A DNA stretch of 64,000 nucleotides from Spirillospora albida (lineage in GTDB: Bacteria; Actinomycetota; Actinomycetes; Streptosporangiales; Streptosporangiaceae), in NCBI RefSeq assembly GCF_000718255.1, contig NZ_JOFJ01000001.1:124001-188000 (forward strand). Reading direction: 5' to 3'. The position numbers and the translations under genes are program-made. This document shows positions 1 to 7,653 of this stretch, piece by piece (positions within the stretch are counted from its first letter, which is position 1; each line of letters begins with the position of its first letter). The notes beneath the pieces are model-generated. The model was given only the letters and a program-made list of their open reading frames with translations, had not been told where the DNA came from and ran no database searches.

Positions 1-168
1 GACGTTGATGAGCATCGACGTGAACCCGTAGACCGCGTTGGTCGGCTGCCCGTCCGTCGTGGAGAAGTTCTCCACGGGCAGCGCGAAGAACGCGCGGTAC
101 GCCAGGGAATGCCCGTCAAGCAGGAGGAGCCGGTCACGCTCGCGAGGGGTCGCTGCTGTCGTCGCCAC
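1..168 (-). CDS. polA: DNA polymerase I, N-terminal fragment (runs off window start)
   Basis: The 56 codons present read from a GTG at 166-168 and continue past base 1. They encode a start like MATTAATPRERDRLLLLDGH followed by SLAYRAFFALPVENFSTTDG and a T-N-A-V-Y-G-F segment. This is the opening of the 5'-3' exonuclease (flap nuclease) domain of bacterial Pol I, where the first metal-binding Asp lies in the LLLDGHS motif (residue 18). Pol I fills gaps and removes RNA primers during lagging-strand synthesis and repair. A TAGAGT hexamer ends 6 nt before the GTG and there is no ribosome binding site, so the mRNA is probably leaderless. The gene is transcribed away from the thioesterase at 214. 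Only the N-terminus is visible, so intactness cannot be judged. Confidence 0.93.
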   Translation of the reverse strand, partial: MATTAATPRERDRLLLLDGHSLAYRAFFALPVENFSTTDGQPTNAVYGFTSMLINV

Positions 169-174
169 ACCAGG

Positions 175-180
175 ACTCTA
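175..180 (-). promoter_or_regulatory. probable -10 element of polA (leaderless)
   Basis: On the minus strand the hexamer TAGAGT fits the actinobacterial TANNNT -10 consensus and ends 6 nt before the polA GTG. Transcription would start at or next to the start codon. No clear -35 was identified, so the call rests on hexamer and spacing only. Confidence 0.5.
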
Positions 181-213
181 GTCTGCGACCACGACAGTTT
201 TGTGGAGGCGTAA

Positions 214-636
214 GTGACTGACACCCCCGGGGCGGAGCCGGACGACGCCGGGTTCGACATCTACGGCGACCTGGGCAGGGCCATGGGCATCGAGCTCGTG
301 GAGGCCACGCCCGAGCGCGTGGTCGGCCGCATGCCCGTCAAGGGCAACACCCAGCCGTACGGACTCCTGCACGGCGGCGCGTCCTGCGTCCTGGCCGAGT
401 CCCTCGGATCCACGGGCGCCGCCCTCCACGCCGGCGAGGGACGCATCGCCGTCGGCGTCGAGATCAACGCCACCCACCACCGATCCGCCACCGAGGGGCA
501 CGTGACCGGTGTCGCGACCCGTGTCCACGGCGGCCGCACGCTCGCGACCTACGACATCGTCATCACCGACGACCGGGGCCGCCGGGTCTGCACCGCCCGC
601 CTCACCTGCATGCTCCGCGACGCCCCCGCGAACTGA
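214..636 (+). CDS. hotdog-fold acyl-CoA thioesterase, PaaI/MenI-like
   Basis: A 140-aa protein with the size and pattern of the PaaI-type hotdog thioesterases, which hydrolyse acyl-CoA esters as small homo-oligomers in the cytosol. Near residue 45 the segment QPYGLLHGGASCVLAESLGS carries the family signature (H-G-G, then an acidic residue, Glu61, on the hotdog helix). The C-terminal strand (TARLTCML) closes the fold. The GTG at 214 is chosen because TGGAGG sits 6 nt upstream. It is divergent from polA, the usual neighbour in actinobacteria. The substrate cannot be fixed from sequence; phenylacetyl-CoA-type or dihydroxynaphthoyl-CoA esters are the family's common ones. Confidence 0.85.
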   Translation: MTDTPGAEPDDAGFDIYGDLGRAMGIELVEATPERVVGRMPVKGNTQPYGLLHGGASCVLAESLGSTGAALHAGEGRIAVGVEINATHHRSATEGHVTGVATRVHGGRTLATYDIVITDDRGRRVCTARLTCMLRDAPAN

Positions 637-730
637 GCGGACGGGGCCGCCGGACGGGGCGCGCCGGACAAAGGGGATCACGTCTTCCTTTGCGACGGAC
701 CGCCCCGGGTCGGTAGCGTGGATCGGAGCG

Positions 731-797
731 GCCCGGGATCACCGAGTAGACAACGCACGCGCCGCGAGGCCGTGCGGCCCCAAAGGTGATCCCGGGC
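731..797. repeat. 13-bp perfect inverted repeat with 41-nt spacer
   Basis: GCCCGGGATCACC at 731-743 is repeated in inverse orientation at 785-797, with no mismatch. A related GGGATCAC lies at 674-681. The repeats occupy the 219-bp gap between the thioesterase and the lipoprotein gene. The GGGATCACC half-sites could be operator sites or the arms of a cruciform; no coding potential is seen here. Confidence 0.5.
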
Positions 798-842
798 GTG
801 TTCGTTTCGCGGGCGATCGCGACGGTTCGGGACGTCTCGGGT

Positions 843-848
843 TAGCGT
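843..848 (+). promoter_or_regulatory. probable -10 element of the lipoprotein gene at 856
   Basis: TAGCGT ends 7 nt before the ATG at 856. With no Shine-Dalgarno sequence in between, this suggests a leaderless transcript. The inverted repeat at 731-797 ends 45 bp upstream of this hexamer. Confidence 0.45.
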
Positions 849-855
849 CGGGCCT

Positions 856-1398
856 ATGCGAAGGATCATCGTTGTCAGCTGTCTGGTGCTCACGGGCTGC
901 GGCGGGGGCGGCGGGGCGGACGCGCTTCCCCATCCGCACCAGACCGTCCGGGATCTCGAGAAGGCCCTTCCCGGCAACAGCGTCCGCGTCGGGGAGGTCG
1001 AGTACGCCGCGATCGGGCTCCGCACCGGCATGTTCTCCGTCACCGGTTCCCACGCCGACGTCCTCGCCAAGGGTCGCTACATCCGGGTCCGGATCCTCGT
1101 CACCAACCGCGGCCGTGAGCGCCACGAGCTCGACGTCTACGCCCAGCGGCTCGTCACCGACCGCGGCACCGCCCACAAGCCCAGCTTCGACGCCCTCCAG
1201 GTCTCCCGCGGCGTCGCCACCCCCCTCACCCTCGCGCGGGACGAGTCGCGCGCGTTCGACCTGTGGTTCGACGTCCCCGCCGCCGAGAAGCCCCGCCTGC
1301 TGCGGATCACCGGCGACCCCACGTCGTCCCGGCTGTCCGACCAGCTCAAGGGCGCGCCCGCGACCGACGACCCCACCGCCGACCTTCCCCTGAACTGA
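856..1398 (+). CDS. putative lipoprotein, DUF4352-like
   Basis: A 180-aa secreted protein. The N-terminus MRRIIVVSCLVLTGCGGGGG is a short lipoprotein signal peptide with lipobox LTGC (acylated Cys 15), so the mature protein would be tethered to the outer face of the membrane after Lgt and LspA action; both enzymes are encoded in this window. The rest is a single globular beta-rich domain with a pattern (VEYAAIGLRTG, then RYIRVRILVTNRGRERHELD) reminiscent of DUF4352-type immunoglobulin-like lipoproteins. It ends just before a strong bidirectional terminator. Function unknown; family assignment is tentative. Confidence 0.7.
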   Translation: MRRIIVVSCLVLTGCGGGGGADALPHPHQTVRDLEKALPGNSVRVGEVEYAAIGLRTGMFSVTGSHADVLAKGRYIRVRILVTNRGRERHELDVYAQRLVTDRGTAHKPSFDALQVSRGVATPLTLARDESRAFDLWFDVPAAEKPRLLRITGDPTSSRLSDQLKGAPATDDPTADLPLN

Positions 1399-1413
1399 CC
1401 CCGCGGGACGGCA

Positions 1414-1449
1414 GAGGGCCCCGTGGGAGACGAATCCCACGGGGCCCTC
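1414..1449. terminator. bidirectional terminator hairpin between lipoprotein gene and livF
   Basis: A perfect 15-bp stem (1414-1428 with 1435-1449) closes a 6-nt loop, GACGAA. It lies 15 bp past the lipoprotein stop and 23 bp from the livF stop on the other strand. It lacks a T-run, as many actinobacterial terminators do. Confidence 0.8.
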
Positions 1450-1472
1450 CGAACGACCGCCCGCCGAACGGG

Positions 1473-2246
1473 TCAGCCGTCCCTCGGCTCCTCGGGGGCG
1501 CCGGCGGCCTGCTCGGGCTCCGAGCCGCCCACCGGACGGTCCGCGCCGCCGCCCAGGTACGCCGCGCGCACCTCCGGGTCGTCCAGCAGCGCGCTCGCCT
1601 CCGCGGACTTCACGATCTCGCCCGTCTCGATCACGTACGCGCGGTGCGCGACCTGCAGCGCCTGCTGCGCGTTCTGCTCCACGAGCAGGACCGTCGTGCC
1701 GCGCCGGTTGATCTCCTGGATGATCGAGAAGATCTGCTGGATCAGCTTCGGCGCCAGGCCCATGGACGGCTCGTCCAGCAGCAGCACCCGCGGGTTCGTC
1801 ATCAGCGCCCGCCCGATCGCGAGCATCTGCTGCTCGCCGCCGGACATCGTGCCGCCCGCCTGGTCCTTGCGCTCGGCCAGCCGCGGGAACAGCTCGAACA
1901 CCTGGGCGAGGTCCCTGGAGACGTCCCCCTTGCGGGCGTAGCAGCCCATCATGAGGTTCTCCGTCACCGTCATGCCGGGGAAGATCCCCCGGCCCTCCGG
2001 CGCCTGCCCGATGCCGCTCAGCACCCGCTTGTGCCCGGCGACGCGGCTGATGTCCGCGCCGTCGAACATGATCTTGCCGCGCGACAGGGGCCGCAGCCCC
2101 GAGATCGTCTTCAGCGTCGTCGTCTTGCCGGCGCCGTTCGCGCCGATCAGCGTGACGATCTCGCCCTCGTCGACCTCCAGCGAGACGCCGTGCAGCGCCG
2201 CGATCTTTCCGTAGTGGACGTGGATGTCCTTGACCTCAAGAAGCAT
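1473..2246 (-). CDS. livF: branched-chain amino acid ABC transporter, ATP-binding protein LivF
   Basis: One of two ATPases of a high-affinity Leu/Ile/Val importer (HAAT family). The 257-aa protein starts at ATG 2246 (MLLEVKDIHVHYG); longer frames upstream lie inside livG and are not needed. Walker A GANGAGKT is at about 35-42, the signature MSGGEQQ at 134-140 and Walker B LLLDEP at 155-160. These are all intact. The last 25 residues are an acidic Pro/Glu tail not typical of the core. The start overlaps the end of livG by 11 bp, so the pair is translationally coupled. It is the last gene of livJ-H-M-G-F. Confidence 0.95.
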   Translation of the reverse strand: MLLEVKDIHVHYGKIAALHGVSLEVDEGEIVTLIGANGAGKTTTLKTISGLRPLSRGKIMFDGADISRVAGHKRVLSGIGQAPEGRGIFPGMTVTENLMMGCYARKGDVSRDLAQVFELFPRLAERKDQAGGTMSGGEQQMLAIGRALMTNPRVLLLDEPSMGLAPKLIQQIFSIIQEINRRGTTVLLVEQNAQQALQVAHRAYVIETGEIVKSAEASALLDDPEVRAAYLGGGADRPVGGSEPEQAAGAPEEPRDG

Positions 2247-3039
2247 CGGCCGGAGCCCCCAGATACGCCTCGATGACCCGCGGGTCGTCCCTGATCTCGG
2301 CCGGCAGCCCCTCGGCGATCTTCTGCCCGAAGTCCAGCACGGCGATCCGGTCACTGATCCCCATGATCAGGCTCATGTCGTGCTCGATGAGCAGCACCGT
2401 CCGGCCCGAATCACGGATCTTCCTGATCAGCCCCTGCAGGGCCTCCTTCTCCACCGGGTTCATCCCGGCCGCCGGCTCGTCCAGCAGCAGCAGCTTCGGA
2501 TCCGTCGCCAGCGCCCGCGCGATCTCCAGCCGCCGCTGGTCGCCGTACGGCAGGTTCTTCGCCGACTCCTCCGCCCGGTGGGCGATGCCGACGAACTCCA
2601 GCAGCTCCCGCGCCTTCGCCCGGCCCTCGCGCTCCTCGCGCCGGTGCCAGGGCAGCCCGAGCGCGGCGCCCGCCAGACCCGTCCGGTGATGGGCGTCGGT
2701 GCCCACGAGGACGTTCTCCAGGGCCGACATGTTGTGGAACAGCCGGATGTTCTGGAACGTGCGCGCCACGCCCAGCTTCGTGACCTTGAACCGCTTGGTG
2801 CCGTCCAGCCGCGCGCCGTCGAAGAACACCCCGCCCTCCGTCGGACGGTAGACACCCGTCACGACGTTGAACACGGTCGTCTTCCCGGCGCCGTTCGGCC
2901 CGATCAGCGCGAAGATCTCGCCCTTGCGGACGGTCAGCTCCAGGTTGTTGACCGCGACGACGCCGCCGAAGCGCATCGTCACGCCGCGCAGCTCCAGCAG
3001 ATCCTGCACGGCCCCGTCCGGCGCCTTCTGCTCGCTCAT
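2236..3039 (-). CDS. livG: branched-chain amino acid ABC transporter, ATP-binding protein LivG
   Basis: Second ATPase of the importer, 267 aa. Walker A is GPNGAGKT at about 47-54. The signature position reads LPYGDQRRLEIARAL, the usual divergent form in LivG proteins, and Walker B is LLLLDEPAAG. The protein pairs with LivF on the cytoplasmic face of LivH-LivM and powers uptake. Its ATG overlaps the livM stop by 4 bp (ATGA), and its own end overlaps livF. No anomaly seen. Confidence 0.95.
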   Translation of the reverse strand: MSEQKAPDGAVQDLLELRGVTMRFGGVVAVNNLELTVRKGEIFALIGPNGAGKTTVFNVVTGVYRPTEGGVFFDGARLDGTKRFKVTKLGVARTFQNIRLFHNMSALENVLVGTDAHHRTGLAGAALGLPWHRREEREGRAKARELLEFVGIAHRAEESAKNLPYGDQRRLEIARALATDPKLLLLDEPAAGMNPVEKEALQGLIRKIRDSGRTVLLIEHDMSLIMGISDRIAVLDFGQKIAEGLPAEIRDDPRVIEAYLGAPADAS

Positions 3040-4325
3040 CGACCCGCCTCCGCATCGGCCGTCGGTCCCGCGACCTCGGCGCCCATGCTGCCCATGCCGC
3101 CGGTGCCCTCCTCAAGCTCGGCCTTGCGCTGCCGCGACGGCAGGATCCCCTCCGGACGGAACACCATCAGGGCCACCAGCACCGCGCCGAAGATCAGCAC
3201 GCGGTACTCGCCGAAGAACCGGATCCGCTCCGGGATCCACGCCACCAGGAACGCGCCGACCATCACGCCGGGAATGTTCCCAGAACCGCCCATCACGACC
3301 GCCGCGAGGATCGTCGCCGACAGGATGAACGGGAAGTTGTTCGGGATGATCGAGATCGCCTGCGACGCGTACACCACGCCGACCGCGCCGCCGATCGCCG
3401 CGCCGATCGCGAACGCCGCCAGCTTGAACTTGAACGTCGGCACGCCCATGAGCTCCGCCGCGTCCTCGTCCTCGCGGACCGCCGCCCATGCCCGGCCGAC
3501 CCGGCTGCGCTCCAGCCGCTTCGCGAAGATGATCACCGCGACGATCGTCGCGAGCATCAGGTAGTAGTACGAGTGCGCCGACAGCGTCCCGTACGACAGG
3601 GGCTGCACGCCCTCCAGCCCCACCAGGTTGAACGGGAACGCGTCCGGGAACGCCCACTCCGACAGCGACGGCGGATGCGGGATGCCCCCGATGCCGTTCG
3701 GGCCGCCGATGTACTCGGTGTTGTTCGCCGTGATCCGGACGATCTCTCCGAACCCCAGCGTCACGATCGCCAGGTAGTCGCCCCGGAGCCGCAGCGTCGG
3801 CGCCCCCAGCACGACCCCCGACAGCGCCGACAGCACGAGGCCGACGAGCAGGATCTCCCAGAAGCTCCACCCGTACTTCGTGCCGAACACCGCCATCGTG
3901 TACCCGCCGATGGCGAAGAACGCGACGTACCCGAGGTCGAGCAGGCCGGCCTGGCCCACCACCACGTTCAGCCCGATCGCCAGCAGGACGTACCCGCCGA
4001 TCGGGAAGAACAGCAGCGTCGCCCAGTCGGTCTCCGGCGACATGAAGCTCGCCACCTGCTCCGACGGCAGCAGCACGCCGCCGACGATCAGCAGGATGTA
4101 GACCGTCCACCGGGACCACCCCGGCTGCCGGATCCACCACTCGTGGAACGTCTCATTGATCGCCCCGAACGTCTCCGTCACGTACAGCAGCGGCAGGAGC
4201 AGCAGGTTCAGCGGCGCCCGACGCGCCCCCGCCCGCCGCCGCGCCCGCTCGTACGCGACCGGGAACGCCGAACCGAATCCCGCGCGGCCCTTGCCGCGCG
4301 CCGAAACACCAGTCGAATTGCTCAT
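3036..4325 (-). CDS. livM: branched-chain amino acid ABC transporter, permease LivM
   Basis: 429-aa inner-membrane permease with about 8-10 hydrophobic segments. The conserved core from about residue 125 onward (GYVLLAIGLNVVVGQAGLLD, then LRGDYLAIVTLGFGEIVRI and the EDEDAAELMG coupling region) is the LivM signature. Actinomycete LivM proteins often have, as here, an N-terminal extension with two additional membrane segments. Compared with the roughly 300-aa core the extra length is N-terminal plus a charged C-tail (RQRKAELEEG). It overlaps livH upstream and livG downstream by 4 bp each. It forms the translocation channel with LivH. Confidence 0.94.
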   Translation of the reverse strand: MSNSTGVSARGKGRAGFGSAFPVAYERARRRAGARRAPLNLLLLPLLYVTETFGAINETFHEWWIRQPGWSRWTVYILLIVGGVLLPSEQVASFMSPETDWATLLFFPIGGYVLLAIGLNVVVGQAGLLDLGYVAFFAIGGYTMAVFGTKYGWSFWEILLVGLVLSALSGVVLGAPTLRLRGDYLAIVTLGFGEIVRITANNTEYIGGPNGIGGIPHPPSLSEWAFPDAFPFNLVGLEGVQPLSYGTLSAHSYYYLMLATIVAVIIFAKRLERSRVGRAWAAVREDEDAAELMGVPTFKFKLAAFAIGAAIGGAVGVVYASQAISIIPNNFPFILSATILAAVVMGGSGNIPGVMVGAFLVAWIPERIRFFGEYRVLIFGAVLVALMVFRPEGILPSRQRKAELEEGTGGMGSMGAEVAGPTADAEAGR

Positions 4326-5305
4326 GCGCGCGCCTGCTGAAGAGATTCACCGAGGATGCCGGTGGGACGGAACATCAGGACCAGGACCAGGACGGAGAAC
4401 GCGATCACGTGCTGCCACTGCGTCCCGAAGAGCGCCGCGCCGTACATCTCGACGAGGCCGAGGACGAGCCCGCCGGCCAGCGCGCCGCGCAGGTTGCCGA
4501 TGCCGCCGAGGACCGCCGCCGTGAACGCCTTGATCCCGAGCAGGAACCCGACATCGAACTTGGCCTCCTCGAACCGCAGCATGAACAGCGCGGCCGCCAC
4601 GCCGGCCATCGCACCGCCGATCGCGAACGTCGCCGTCACGATCCGGTCGATGTTGACGCCCATCAGGACGGCCGTCTCGGGGTCCTGGGCCGTCGCGCGG
4701 ATGCCGCGGCCGAGGCGCGTCCGGTTCACGAACTGGTCGAGCGCCACCATCATCAGGATCGCGCCGACGAAAATGATCAGCTTGTCGTTGCTGATCACCA
4801 GATCGCCGATCTCGATCACATTGTCCCGCTCGACGAAATGCCCCTGGACGGGCAGCGCGCCCTTCTCCTTCGGCAGGTCGAACGCCTCGGGGATCACGAT
4901 CCGCGCGAACAGCTGCTGCAGGAACAGCGACGCGCCGATCGCCGAGATCAGCGCCGCCAGACGCGACGCCCCTTTCTTGCGGAGCGGCCGGTAGGCCACC
5001 AGTTCCAGCACCACCGCGCTCGCACCCGAGGCCAGCCCCGCGAGGAACGCCAGCACGATCACGAACCCGACGAGCCCGAGCCCGCCGTACAGCGACGACA
5101 CACCGAGCGCGTGCAGCGCCCCGATGACCGCCATCGTCCCGATCATGAAGATCTCGGAGTGCGCGAAGTTGATGAGCCGCAGCACGCCGTACACCATCGT
5201 GTAGCCCAGCGCGATCAGCGCGTAGATGGAGCCCAGCGCGAGACCGTCGACCGTCGACGGCCAGAATTGTTCGAGGAAGTTGTGCACGTTGTGGGTCGCC
5301 TTCAT
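4322..5305 (-). CDS. livH: branched-chain amino acid ABC transporter, permease LivH
   Basis: 327-aa permease, partner of LivM. It shows the LivH hallmarks GLALGSIYALIALGYTMVYG near residue 20, LINFAHSEIFM, the coupling helix with RATAQDPETAVLMGVNIDRI, and a C-terminal AAVLGGIGNLRGA...GLVLG motif. It starts at ATG 5305, 5 nt downstream (in gene direction) of a strong hairpin that separates it from livJ. That arrangement commonly lowers permease expression relative to the binding protein. Its last codons overlap livM by 4 bp. Confidence 0.94.
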   Translation of the reverse strand: MKATHNVHNFLEQFWPSTVDGLALGSIYALIALGYTMVYGVLRLINFAHSEIFMIGTMAVIGALHALGVSSLYGGLGLVGFVIVLAFLAGLASGASAVVLELVAYRPLRKKGASRLAALISAIGASLFLQQLFARIVIPEAFDLPKEKGALPVQGHFVERDNVIEIGDLVISNDKLIIFVGAILMMVALDQFVNRTRLGRGIRATAQDPETAVLMGVNIDRIVTATFAIGGAMAGVAAALFMLRFEEAKFDVGFLLGIKAFTAAVLGGIGNLRGALAGGLVLGLVEMYGAALFGTQWQHVIAFSVLVLVLMFRPTGILGESLQQARA

Positions 5306-5309
5306 CGAA

Positions 5310-5340
5310 GGGGCGGGAGCGCTCGTAGCGCTCCCGCCCC
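5310..5340 (-). terminator. attenuating hairpin between livJ and livH
   Basis: A perfect 14-bp stem (5310-5323 with 5327-5340) has a 3-nt loop. It lies between the livJ stop and the livH start on the transcribed strand and has no T-run. Such intra-operon hairpins in binding-protein operons protect the upstream mRNA or reduce read-through, giving more LivJ than channel. That role is inferred. Confidence 0.7.
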
Positions 5341-5382
5341 TGCGCCTACGTGAACGGTCCGTCGGCCGACGGACGGGGCGAA

Positions 5383-6576
5383 CTAGCTGACCTTCGCCTC
5401 GCTGGCCTTGCCGAGCAGCGGCAGCGTGCCGCCCTTCACCTCGTAGATGTAGACGTCCTCGGCGGCCGGGTCACCGTTCGCGCCGAACTTGATCTGCTTG
5501 GAGACACCCGCGACGTCGATCGTCTTCAGGTACTCGTTGATCTTCTCCGCGGTGGTGTTCCCCGCCTTGATCGCCTCGATGAACGCGGTCGCCGCGTCGT
5601 AGCCCTCGGCCGAGTAGATCGCGGGCTCCGCGTTGAACTTCGCCTTGTACTGCTCGGCGAACTTCTTGCTCGCCTCGCCGGCCTTGCCCGTCGGGTCGAT
5701 CAGGCACGGGCACGCGATCAGCGAACCGTCGGCGTTGGTGCCGCCGGCGCCCGCCGACAGGCCCTTGTCGAGCGAACCGTCACCCGACAGGAAACGCCCC
5801 TTCACGCCCGCCTCGCGCAGCTGCTTGATCAGCTTGCCGCCCGCCGCGTAGTACCCGGCGAAGAAGATCGCGTCCGGCTTCGCCGCCTTGGCCTTGTTCA
5901 CGGCCGCGGAGTAGTCCGACGCGGTCGGGTCGATGGCGTCCTCGGTGACCTTGGCGCCGCCCTTCTCGGCGGCCGCCTTCACGGTCTGCGACAGCGGCTT
6001 CCCGTACTCCGACTGGTCGTTGATGATGAAGACGTTCTTGGCCTTCAGGGTCGTCGCGATGAACGTGCCGACGCCCGCGCCCTGCACGTTGTCGTTCGCG
6101 ACCATCCGGTGGAAGAACTTCCACCCGTTGGAGCTCAGTGCCGCGTTCGTGGCCGACGCCGAGATGTTCGGGATCTTGCCCTCCTCCAGCACCGGGTCGG
6201 CCTGCGCCGACTCGCCGGAGAACGCCGGGCCGATCATCCCGACCACCTTGTCCTTGGTGATCGCCTGCTTGGCCAGCGGGACGGCCTGCTCGCCCTTGCC
6301 CTGGCTGTCGTAGGTCTTGAGGGTGATCTTCACCTTCGGGTTGGTCGCGTTGTAGGCGTCGATCGCCAGCTGCGCGCCCTGCTTCGGCGGAATCACGATG
6401 CCGGAGTTCTCACCGGTCAGGTCGCCCAGGAACCCGATCGTGACCCCGTCGCCGCCGGAGCCTTTATCGTCGTCGCCGCCGCCGCAGCCGACCGCGCTCA
6501 GCGCGAGCACCGCGCTCACCGCCACCGCGCCGGTGACCCTCATCTTGTTGCGCCGCAAGGTGCCCAACCTTTCCAT
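5383..6576 (-). CDS. livJ: branched-chain amino acid-binding lipoprotein LivJ
   Basis: Substrate-binding protein of the importer, 397 aa from ATG 6576. The signal peptide has a basic n-region (RRNKMR), a hydrophobic core and lipobox SAVGC, followed by a Gly/Asp/Lys-rich linker. The mature domain is a type I periplasmic-binding fold: ITIGFLGDLTG-like start (VTIGFLGDLTGENSGIVIPP), the Y-N-A-T-N region, and FIINDQSEYGKPLSQTV. An alternative ATG at 6543 would shorten the n-region; both give a plausible signal. It is first in the operon and separated from livH by a hairpin. It captures Leu/Ile/Val outside the membrane. Confidence 0.93.
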   Translation of the reverse strand: MERLGTLRRNKMRVTGAVAVSAVLALSAVGCGGGDDDKGSGGDGVTIGFLGDLTGENSGIVIPPKQGAQLAIDAYNATNPKVKITLKTYDSQGKGEQAVPLAKQAITKDKVVGMIGPAFSGESAQADPVLEEGKIPNISASATNAALSSNGWKFFHRMVANDNVQGAGVGTFIATTLKAKNVFIINDQSEYGKPLSQTVKAAAEKGGAKVTEDAIDPTASDYSAAVNKAKAAKPDAIFFAGYYAAGGKLIKQLREAGVKGRFLSGDGSLDKGLSAGAGGTNADGSLIACPCLIDPTGKAGEASKKFAEQYKAKFNAEPAIYSAEGYDAATAFIEAIKAGNTTAEKINEYLKTIDVAGVSKQIKFGANGDPAAEDVYIYEVKGGTLPLLGKASEAKVS

Positions 6577-6705
6577 CCGGATCCGGTACGGGATCGGGGA
6601 ACGAGTCAAGGCCCCGCCGACCTGCTCCGGATGGTTGGGTCAAGCGGGGACCAGGTATGTCGTACACCGCCGACCCTCCCCAGATCAGCACCCCCCGAGT
6701 GAAGG

Positions 6706-6721
6706 GTTACTTGTTCGTTAC
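6706..6721 (-). promoter_or_regulatory. candidate GlnR-type box upstream of livJ
   Basis: On the minus strand the sequence reads GTAAC, 6 nt, GTAAC, so two half-sites are spaced 11 bp apart. GlnR of actinomycetes recognises GTNAC-N6-GAAAC repeats; the first half fits exactly and the second differs at one base. A further isolated GTAAC is at 6774-6778 on the plus strand. The location, about 130 bp before livJ, suits nitrogen control of amino acid uptake. No experimental support; inference. Confidence 0.35.
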
Positions 6722-6819
6722 TCCCCTGTGCCCATATGCGTTCAGCCGCATTGCCCTGGGCCGATCACCAAGAGTAACCATCCGGGTGGCCGGATCACCG
6801 CGGATCCGCCGGTACGGGC

Positions 6820-7434
6820 TCAGCCCGCGGCGGGCTCGCTCTGCCCCTTGCCCTCGCCGGTCGCGCCCGCCACGACGGCCTCCGCGACGGCCCGCATCGT
6901 CAGCCGGCGGTCCATGGAGGTCTTCTGGATCCACCGGAACGCCTCCGGCTCCGTCCAGCCGTTCGCCTGCTGAAGCAGCCCCTTGGCCCGGTCCACGACC
7001 TTGCGCGTCTCGAGCCGGTCCGACAGCCCCGCGACCTCGGCCTCCAGCGCCCGCAGCTCCGTGTACCGGCTGACGGCGACCTCGATCGCCGGCGCCAGGT
7101 CGGTCTTGGAGAACGGCTTGACGAGGTATCCCATCGCGCCCGCCTCGGTGGCGCGCTGCACCAGCTCCCGCTGCGAGAACGCGGTGAGGATCACGACGGG
7201 CGCGATGCGCTCGGCCGAGATCCGCTCCGCCGCCGAGATGCCGTCCAGGACGGGCATCTTGACGTCGAGGATCACGAGATCGGGGCGCAGCTCGGCGGCC
7301 AGCCGGACGGCGGTCTCGCCGTCCCCGGCCTCACCGACGACCTCGTACCCGTCCTCCTGCAGCATCTCCTTGAGATCCAGCCGGATCAGGGCCTCATCTT
7401 CCGCGATCACAACTCGCCGAGCGCTCTCCGTCAC
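6820..7434 (-). CDS. pdtaR: ANTAR-domain response regulator, PdtaR-like
   Basis: A 204-aa regulator with an N-terminal receiver and a C-terminal ANTAR RNA-binding domain. The receiver has the acidic pair in VVIAEDEALIRLDL, the phospho-acceptor Asp in LVILDVKMP and the Lys in YLVKPFS. The ANTAR part (LETRKVVDRAKGLLQ...EAFRWIQKTSMDRRLTM) matches the three-helix fold that binds paired hexaloop hairpins and prevents termination. In mycobacteria the orthologue (Rv1626) is phosphorylated by PdtaS, which is not in this window. GTG 7434 gives a length equal to the family's; a GTG at 7476 is possible. The neighbourhood pdtaR-pyk is conserved. Confidence 0.88.
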   Translation of the reverse strand: MTESARRVVIAEDEALIRLDLKEMLQEDGYEVVGEAGDGETAVRLAAELRPDLVILDVKMPVLDGISAAERISAERIAPVVILTAFSQRELVQRATEAGAMGYLVKPFSKTDLAPAIEVAVSRYTELRALEAEVAGLSDRLETRKVVDRAKGLLQQANGWTEPEAFRWIQKTSMDRRLTMRAVAEAVVAGATGEGKGQSEPAAG

Positions 7435-7526
7435 GAGCACGAGACTACCGGGACCCGCTACCCTGGTCTCAGTCACCCCTCACCCAAGGGTGACGAATGG
7501 GACAAGAATGGACATGTCCCGATAAT

Positions 7527-7610
7527 GCCGGGATGACGGAATTGGCAGACGTTGACCTCTCAAAAGGGTCTGTCCGAAAGGGCGTGCGGGTTCGAATCCC
7601 GCTCCCGGCA
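7527..7610 (+). tRNA. tRNA-Leu, anticodon CAA
   Basis: The 84-nt gene folds as a class II tRNA. The acceptor arm GCCGGGA (7527-7533) pairs with TCCCGGC (7603-7609), with discriminator A at 7610 and no encoded CCA. The anticodon stem GACCT/GGGTC closes the 7-nt loop CTCAAAA, giving anticodon CAA, which reads UUG. The long variable arm (TGTCCGAAAGGGCG) and the T-arm GCGGGTTCGAATCCCGC are clear. UUG is rare in such GC-rich genomes, so this is a minor leucine tRNA. It is followed by its own terminator. Confidence 0.97.
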
Positions 7611-7619
7611 CATTGAGAA

Positions 7620-7652
7620 CCGCCACTCAGAGCACCTGAGTGGCGGGTTTTT
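7620..7652 (+). terminator. intrinsic terminator of tRNA-Leu
   Basis: A perfect 11-bp stem (7620-7630 with 7636-7646) with loop AGCAC is followed by GTTTTT. It is a classical Rho-independent terminator 9 nt past the tRNA. Confidence 0.93.
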
Positions 7653-7653
7653 C

